A stretch of 64,000 nt of DNA, from positions 156,575 to 220,574 of the forward strand of contig VUYV01000290.1 of the NCBI GenBank assembly GCA_008711295.1, given 5' to 3'. Source of the stretch: Anarhynchus alexandrinus (taxonomy: Eukaryota; Chordata; Aves; Charadriiformes; Charadriidae). The notes below the pieces were generated by a model, which had not been told where the DNA came from, searched no databases, and saw only the letters and a list, made by a program, of their open reading frames with translations. Numbering within the stretch: position 1 is the stretch's first letter; each line of letters starts with the position of its first letter. A program made the position numbers and the translations under genes. This document shows, one piece after another, positions 57,700 to 64,000 of the stretch.

Positions 57700-58150
57700 C
57701 AAACTGGCTTTTGTTGTGCCAATGTGAATCACTTAATAATTCATATTTCAGAATACATTAATGCAAATGATAATTTTAGCTTGCTATTGAATTTTTAAAT
57801 ATGCAATACAAGCAATTTATGTTTCTGTTCATTTTCGCAGGTAAAACTGTTTAGACGTTTTTAACATATGCTTGGTTTCACTCATCATATATCATCCCAT
57901 TGTTTTAATTTGCGGTAATTAAAAATTAGGAGCATCACAAATAATACATGTAGCCCTATGTTCATGGAAAAATAACATGGAACTGATACTCAGTCTTGCA
58001 CTTTGAATGAAAAAGATTTTTCAGTGACGCTGCAGTAACAAAATAAGTGTCCTGTGTTTATGCAGACAATCTATATCTAAATAGTAATTAATACAATTAA
58101 TCTGTATAAATCTCTTTCTTTAAACCGTTAGGGTTTTTTTCTGGAAATTT
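57700..58150. promoter_or_regulatory. AT-rich candidate conserved element with recursive-splice-like motif
   Basis: Many homeodomain/POU-like words are present (ATGCAAAT near 57764, TAATTTAG-like words, GGTAATTAAAAATTAGG near 57915) in sequence without repeats. A pyrimidine tract ending GCAG directly abuts GTAAAA at 57840/57841. Conservation is inferred and not measured. Confidence 0.3.
57820..57846 (+). promoter_or_regulatory. Juxtaposed splice acceptor and donor (recursive-splice-like)
   Basis: TTTCTGTTCATTTTCGCAG is followed at once by GTAAAA. An uninterrupted acceptor-type pyrimidine tract with a donor-type start and no exon between is the layout of a recursive splice site in a long intron. 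The acceptor half is good. The donor half matches GTRAGT only in part. Confidence 0.3.
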
Positions 58151-59299
58151 TTTTAGATTTACAGAGAATATTTGGTGTAGGAAGGACAAACATGTTGTTC
58201 CTCTCCTACTGGGCTGGCTGGATAATTAGAAGTCTGAAAATCAGAGGTTATTGAAGATTTGCTTTCTTTTTCTTGTTTCTGGAAACTAATTGTCAGCTTT
58301 GACCCCCCTTTTCAGAAACATGGTGGGAGCTCAAGTAGCAGGCAAGCTGATAGACCCAGAGGGCCAAGCCATGGGCTTAGCTCTGGGAAGGGATGAAGCT
58401 CTGTGACTCTTGCATGGTCCCTCAGCCCTCCAAGCTCCCCATGGGGCAGGAGTCAGTCCTGCCTGCCCAAGTGATGACAGTCCAGCAGTGTGCCACTTCA
58501 CAGGGACATATTTAAAGCTGCGGTTGGGGACAGGGGATGCAGCATCCTGCAGTATCTTGCTCTTCCACGAACTGTGCATGTGCCCTCCATGTCGCAAAGA
58601 AATAAAATGTTTACAGAGAGGATCAAGGGGTAAGAAGGACGTCCTGAGACCCAGCTGTCCCTTCTCTCCTCCTCACATTTCTGACAGTGTCCCTCCAGCT
58701 CCGGTGTGCCTGTGGGGATGTTAGCATGGCCCTCGCCACATTCAAGGGGTCACGTAACTTCTGTCCCATTCAACTATGCCTGTAATGAAGGACAAGAAAG
58801 AAACTTCCACACCCTCTTCCCCACCCCTGGGGGAGATGCAGCATCCCTGCACCTTCCCACTTTTCTCTTCTGGGCAAGAGAAATAAAAAATGTTGTCTTC
58901 CATCCATCCCTTTTCAGGACAGCATAGCCATCCTTTACTACTGATAGTGTCAGACTGCATTCCACAAACACCTTCTAGCCCCTGGCTTCCACTCAGCCGT
59001 GACTGTTCAACTGTGATAAAGTGGTAGCATTTCCTAGATACGAGATCTACAGACAGATTTGACCCACCTAACTGCTGGACATATCCCTGAGCTCCCATAT
59101 GCAAATCTCACCCTGTACTTAATCAAATATCATCCATCCAGGGGGGAAGAAAAGAAAAAATGAAGGCGCTATTAGAAAGGAAATGCTAATGAGAAGAAAA
59201 GAGATATCAAGGAACCAAAATAATTTGTTATAAATTAATATTACAACCTGGGGATATAAATATGTCTGGTTATTGGAACACACATTCTCCCCCTTAAAC
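58151..59299. other. Unique non-coding DNA, no gene seen
   Basis: Open frames at 58410-58724 and 58742-59104 lie on opposite strands and have no family motif. No repeats were recognised. Confidence 0.5.
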
Positions 59300-59520
59300 C
59301 ATTGCTGGAAGCATAAAACTTCCCACGACATGCTGTATTGGTCAATGTATCTCTGTAAGAAGGTGCTTTGTATCTCAGAGGTAGCATAAGAGCCATTAGA
59401 TGTGGGTGTTGCTATGGTAACTGCTCTTTTTTTTAATTGAATAGCATAGTAAGTAGTCTTGTAAAACCCACCAACCCGTAACTTGCTGGTGCCCTGCGGC
59501 AGCATTAATGCAAGCACCTT
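59300..59520. promoter_or_regulatory. Candidate regulatory element containing an RFX X-box
   Basis: It holds a CCAAT box on the minus strand (ATTGG, 59337-59341) and, 66 bases further on, the RFX X-box at 59408-59421, then a GCATTAATGC palindrome near 59503. The block is free of repeats. RFX plus CCAAT combinations occur in ciliary-gene and MHC-II promoters, but the spacing here is wider than the MHC-II arrangement. Confidence 0.35.
59408..59421. promoter_or_regulatory. RFX X-box-type site
   Basis: GTTGCTATGGTAAC. Both half-sites (GTTGCT and GGTAAC, with AT between) match the RFX-family consensus, an imperfect palindrome of the GTTRCC-(0-3)-GGYAAC type. RFX proteins bind such sites to activate ciliary and other genes. 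A full-length match of this quality is uncommon by chance in 64 kb. Confidence 0.55.
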
Positions 59521-62500
59521 TTCTTTGTCTTATTTCCTTCCTAGACAGATGCAGGTATCTCAGCATAGGCTACATCCTTACAAAGACAGTAACTGTGCCA
59601 GGAGAATATGTCCAGCTCCCTCTTAGTGAAAGGATGATAAACAGAGGGCCAGGTAAGATATACCAGCTTTATTCTGGGCCACTTTGTACACCGTGGGGTC
59701 AGGCAGACAGAAGACTCTCCCCTTATTTTGCAGCTGAGATGGGTAGCCAAAATCTTTTGCTAATGTGCCATCTTTCACTTCTTTCACACACAAAGATTTC
59801 CCACCACCATCACCTGCCCCAAGCCATGGTGCTGTATTGCAGCCATCCAAATGAAGCCTTCCAGTACACCAGCCAGTTGGATGAGATGACTTTTGTTTGG
59901 TGTAAGATTTATTGTTTTTTCTTTTTCTTGACATGTGGCAAGTGGAAACATGTCAAGTGTTGCCCTTTCTAAATCTCCAAGACCTTCTGGTTTTATAGTC
60001 CTTTTCAGAAGCGTAGTGGTCTGTTTGCCTGCTGAGCTGGATCACTCGCCTGGATCTTGCATCCTGCCTGTTCTTGCTGCTCTTCACATTTTAAGTCAGT
60101 AGCAGAGTATTTGTACAAGTACTATTCCTCCTCCGAGCAAGGAGCCCATCTCCCTGGTTGAAGTCAGGCTTGTTTAATTTGGTCAAACACATCAACTTTT
60201 CAGCATCAGCTCCAGAATGCCCCTTGCCACTGCTGACAGGCATGCCCTGTCACAGTTTTGCTGTGGGATGCTCTGCACAAGACTGTATCTCCAGTTTCAT
60301 TGTCCTTGGCACTTGCAGTTCTCACCTGGAGTCACTGCCAGACTGTACTTGACCTGACCGAAGTATGCTCATCCACCTATTCAGAAAGCTGCCAGCAGTG
60401 GAAGGGGAACAGCCAACACTTCCCTTGGCCTTGGCACAACTGTGATGTTTTAGGTAGTGCTCGGGCAGGTCTTGCCCCTGGCTGACCAGAGGAGCTCCCA
60501 TGTCAACTTGGGACTACTGACTTTTCTCTCTCTGTATGCTGCAGTGTTGTGTCACTTTTTTAATGTTTATAATTCCCCATGACCAATCATCCCTACGCTA
60601 TTCTGTGCAAGCCCACTGAATGGCGCACTTCATCATAATGAAGTGGAGATAACTGGTTTTGATGCTGAAAGAATAACTAACTGTAAGGCCTTTTTTTTGT
60701 TTGGGATTTTCATTTATATGTTGTCTGGGGCAAAGTCCACAGCTGAGATCTTGGGAATCCCCATGCAGGTACTGCCAAACAAGGGTGGCGCTAACACAGA
60801 TTTTTGAGCTAAGCACGCTTTCTTTTTTTACCTTAGAGCTTACCCTGTCATCTAAAAGTTCTGCTTTGAATATTGCATGGTTTCAGTTTTGGCAGGGCTC
60901 TAACCGATCAGATCCAGAACTGTGGGTTCTCCTACCTAAGTCTACCAAGAAGCTCTCAAAGCACCTGACATGTGCCAGAAGGATTGAGCTGCCCACATAA
61001 TGTTGCCTTCTTCTAAAGCGTTGTTGAGAGAGTGGGCACTCTCCCACCTCCAAGCTGTATCCCAGGCTGGGCAGGGCAGACCCCCAGTTTTCCAAGCACA
61101 GTTATTCCACTGTGGGAAAAAAAATTCAGGATTTATCGGGTTAGACTGTGCTCCAAGGCCCTTACCTATGCATTTTTTCAATGGCATTTTGATGTCAAAT
61201 AAAAAAAGTATAGACAGAAATGATGCAGAATACAAATCTCAGCTTCAGACAGCTCTAAACTTTGGGTACATTAGAGACAGGAGCTGAGTGGTATGGCCAG
61301 AGCCCATGATGTATTTATTAACCAAAAGTGAGAAAATTCATCCCACTTCAAAGAACTGAAGTGAACTTTGGGTAGCACATAAGTCTGATGTTACTCTGCC
61401 ATTTGGGAAGTTAATATCCCCCTAGAAGGAAGTTACAGTCTTTAATCAAAGGCTTGTGAAAAGTGACTCATTTTGCTAGGGTGGCAAAGGCTTCTAATTT
61501 GTTTTGATATTTTTGGTCCTATCTAGGGAGTTTCCTTTATTGGAAAAGACAGATTAAAAAAATAGATAAAAAAGAGGAGGAAATGCTTGATGTGCACTTG
61601 AAGAGCCTGGATTTGTTCAAATACAAGCATGGAAAGTCTGAGTGATCTTCACATTCAGATCACAACTTTGCTGTAAAGGAAAGGTCACTTTTGCTTGTGT
61701 TCTGGGGCAGCTTTTTCTCTTTTGTCCCCTTGGTAAGATCTCTCCTTTTGTATTATTATGGATGTACCTTGGTTTTGAACTTTTCCTTTTTTCTTTTCTT
61801 TATTTTTTTTTTACAGAGAACAGATATTTCATCTTTTAAAAGATTTACAAGAAAAAGAAATAATATATGCACCACTGTGGAAAAGCATGTCTCTCTTCAT
61901 ACCTTTGCATTTTACAGGAAAATATGTCATTCCTTTCAGATCCATGAATTAAGATGCACTATTTTTTGCTGAAGGCTATTTTAAATTAGGCTAATAAATT
62001 GCTGCTCTCTGCCTTGCGTGATAATGCATTACATTATCTACTGATGTACACGTATTGTTTGACTCTAATGGTGTGGAAATTAAATGTTAGACATGGGCCA
62101 GATGTTCCTATAGATGAATATGAAGTATGACTCTGTCGTAGCTGAGTCTCAATGGGACAGAAGGTAGACGGTGAGGTTTTCTGAACAACAGCAACAAAAA
62201 ATCTTAAGTGGGTCACTCCCATCACACCCAAGATCCAGCCCTAACACTGAGCTGTTGAGGAGCATTATCAACCTGAGCGCTGTTATTATTCCTCAGCCAG
62301 CGCTAGTGCCTTTCTTATTTCAAATGCTTCAGTGCTTATAAAGCCACAAAAAAAAATGGCTCATAGAGATGGTAAATGTTGCCATTCCTGTCAGACTGAC
62401 AGAAGCAGCTCTGGGTGCATCCCTGGCTCCTGCCTTAGCTACAGGCATTTTGAAGCTCTCCCTCTGCCCTTCCCCCTCTCCCTGCGTATTTTCATGCAGT

Positions 62501-62559
62501 GGCTGAGGGGGCAAACAGATGTACATTACAGTGAATATTAATGAAGGTCCCCCACTGGC
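59521..62559. other. Unique non-coding DNA, no gene seen
   Basis: A plus frame at 59508-59972 (154 codons) and the minus frame at 59623-59934 overlap and neither resembles a family. A 10-bp hairpin lies at 59927-59957. A small imperfect palindrome, GATAATG (62020-62026) with CATTATC (62032-62038), lies in AT-rich sequence that could be conserved. Confidence 0.5.
59927..59957. repeat. Perfect 10-bp inverted repeat
   Basis: CTTGACATGT (59927-59936) and ACATGTCAAG (59948-59957) are exact reverse complements around an 11-base loop. An alternative GGCAA/TTGCC pairing uses part of the loop. Confidence 0.6.
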
Positions 62560-62800
62560 ATCTCCTCTCTGGAAAAGACAGGGGGAGAACAGCTTACAAT
62601 CCGCCTCGCAGGGCTAAATTACCCAGTGACTCATAATCTAAGTACCAGCAGAATGCCGCTGAACACGGGTATTTAGGATATTTGATAATGATGGACAGGG
62701 ACATTTTCAAAATTGGTAATAAAGCAGCTTTGCTTTGGGAATGTTCTGACTCGCTACAGCCCACTAGCACCTAAAAAATAAAATATCCTAACAATAAGAT
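62560..62800. promoter_or_regulatory. Candidate conserved non-coding element
   Basis: A repeat-free block with TTGATAATGATGG, a GGTAATAAAGCAGC word and an AGTGACTCATAATC AP-1-type TGACTCA near 62628. The texture resembles an enhancer. Inference only. Confidence 0.27.
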
Positions 62801-63925
62801 TAACCGAACGTTCATATTTGTGTGTGCATATGCGCATGTGTGTTCGTATTGTGTGTGAGGTTGGAAGGAAGGACAACGTTTGCATTATCAGTAGAGGTCT
62901 GTGAGCAAACCAGAAGGGCTTCCAGGACTAGTGAGTTGGTAATGCATGGATGCTTTATCACCAAAGGGGAGAGATGAACTTTCTTTCCTGTTTGCCAGCC
63001 CTGCTTGCAGGAGTGGGCCTCTTTGACCACTGAGGATTTTTTAACACTGACCCAGCACGCAGATGGCCCCGGACGGGCAGGAGAGGGAGGGTGGCGAACT
63101 GCAGGGTGGGTGTGGGAATGAACAGTGGCACGCAGGAGCAGAAAACAGCTCTGCAGCCAGGGAAAGGGCTTCTGGAGAAAGGTGCCATGAGGTGCCTTGG
63201 AGAGAGAAGTGAGGTGAAGGAGACCTGGCTGCGGCTGTAGCACCTCATTGCTGCGGAATGGGCAGCGGTGCTCACCTGTCCCCCGTGAGGAGACACAATG
63301 GCCAGTCATTTCTGAGGCAAAGACACATCTCGCTTGAGAGCTCTGAGCTGCTACCGTGTCCTGACCCAGCCTCCCGTCGGCATAATATGTCTGCAAAGAT
63401 TTTGGGTACAAGCTTGTGTTTGTGTGCCCCGTCTCATGGAGGGCCAGGGATCATAAAGAGTTATGTTATTTCTCCTGCTGAACGTGGCAGTCACCCCCAA
63501 GAGCACTGGGCCCTGATGGCGAGCTCTGTGCCGGCCTCATCCACGTCTCCCACAGCTCTGTGAGCGGAGCGGCGTGGTGGAGGGAAGATGGGCACACGGT
63601 GTATCCCAGCACAGCCCACGTGCATCACCACCTGTGTCGTGGCTGTAGGAATCACCAAAGGGACCTGGCCGTGAGCAAGCCAGAGTCCTTACCAGGGACA
63701 ATGACGCAGCACGGACCCCAGGTGAAAGCCAGCATCAGGTCTTCAGCATATGATTTGTAGAAAGCCAGGCTCATTCCCCATCTAGCTGCAGTGTTTCTCA
63801 GGCCTCTTCAGTGGCAAGCACCATCGGATATACTCGAGAATGTTTTCATCACAGCTAACAGAGGGCTATCTAGATTGCTCGTAACTGTTTTTAGCACAGT
63901 AAACATGCAAACCAAGTGCCTGGGG
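62801..63925. other. Unique non-coding DNA, partly GC-rich, no gene seen
   Basis: Starts with TG-rich simple sequence (62818-62859), then GC-rich DNA to about 63720. The 199-codon minus frame at 62812-63411 begins in the simple repeat on its far side (Thr/His-rich end) and has no family motif, so I do not call it a gene. Confidence 0.5.
62818..62859. repeat. Interrupted (TG)n tract
   Basis: Alternating TG with CATATGCGCATG interruptions. Confidence 0.7.
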
Positions 63926-63929
63926 AAAG

Positions 63930-63968
<39 letters not shown>
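63926..63968. repeat. Long poly(A) run
   Basis: AAAG... followed by 39 A residues (63930-63968), then CATTCC. A variant polyadenylation signal AGTAAA occurs at 63898-63903, about 27 bases upstream. The run could be a microsatellite or the tail of a reverse-transcribed RNA. The upstream sequence shows no recognisable mRNA. Confidence 0.8.
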
Positions 63969-63969
<1 letters not shown>

Positions 63970-64000
63970 ATTCCTTTTAAAAAGGATAAAATTTGAAAAA

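Noticed and set aside
59508..59972. 154-codon plus-strand open frame
   Set aside because: It overlaps opposite-strand frames of similar quality, shows no motif, and includes translated T-runs near its end.
62812..63411. 199-codon minus-strand open frame
   Set aside because: It lies in GC-rich DNA where stops are rare, ends in a translated TG repeat (Thr/His-rich), and matches no family I know.
1..64000. CRISPR arrays, operons, prophage, bacterial mobile elements, tRNA and rRNA genes
   Set aside because: No regularly spaced direct repeats, no compact coding, and no tRNA B-box-type GGTTCGAATCC or rRNA sequence was seen. The DNA is vertebrate.

Overview
This window is vertebrate, almost certainly avian, nuclear DNA. 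All the recent interspersed repeats are chicken-repeat-1 (CR1) LINE copies, with the CR1 octamer 3' end (ATTCTATG-type) and CR1 ORF2 endonuclease/reverse-transcriptase motifs. I saw no L1, Alu or B-type SINEs. Single N characters at 12301, 20026, 39492 and 52396 point to a draft assembly. I found no host protein-coding exon, tRNA, rRNA or snRNA that I can support. The open frames are short, mostly overlap on both strands, and resemble no protein family except CR1 ORF2. The window is best read as a gene desert or the inside of a very long intron.

Layout. 1-38.5 kb is unique-looking DNA with no recent transposon I can recognise. It holds a few very old repeat relics (a MIR-like SINE near 34.7 kb and short pieces near 4.0, 25.2, 32.5 and 35.3-35.5 kb), microsatellites, and several AT-motif-rich stretches that look like conserved non-coding elements (near 2.1, 7.4, 8.5, 14.8 and 23.4 kb). 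38.5-43.4 kb is a nest of CR1 elements inserted into one another. 43.4-49.4 kb is unique DNA with a young 58/62-bp tandem duplication near 45 kb and a G-run near 48.96 kb. 49.4-50.2 kb is a very old CR1-like relic, followed by a much younger CR1 copy at 50.24-51.18 kb with an open C-terminal ORF2 frame. 51.2-64 kb is unique DNA with further old relics, a GC-rich block near 57.2 kb, an AT-rich block with a recursive-splice-like motif at 57.84 kb, a strong RFX X-box match at 59.41 kb, and a 39-base poly(A) run near the right edge.

The most informative structure is the CR1 nest, which can be read in layers. An old minus-strand CR1 (layer 1) was hit by a short plus-strand CR1 3' fragment (layer 2a) and by a second minus-strand CR1 (layer 2b, flanked by ATGTC repeats). 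Layer 2b was itself split by a 2.6-kb plus-strand CR1 (layer 3). Removing each insertion joins the interrupted reading frame of the element below. Inside layer 3, a 98-bp segment is present a second time in inverted orientation, about 760 bp away, with three mismatches. None of the copies can encode an active ORF2, so these are fossils. Regulatory and conserved-element calls are inference from motif content only, because no alignment could be run.
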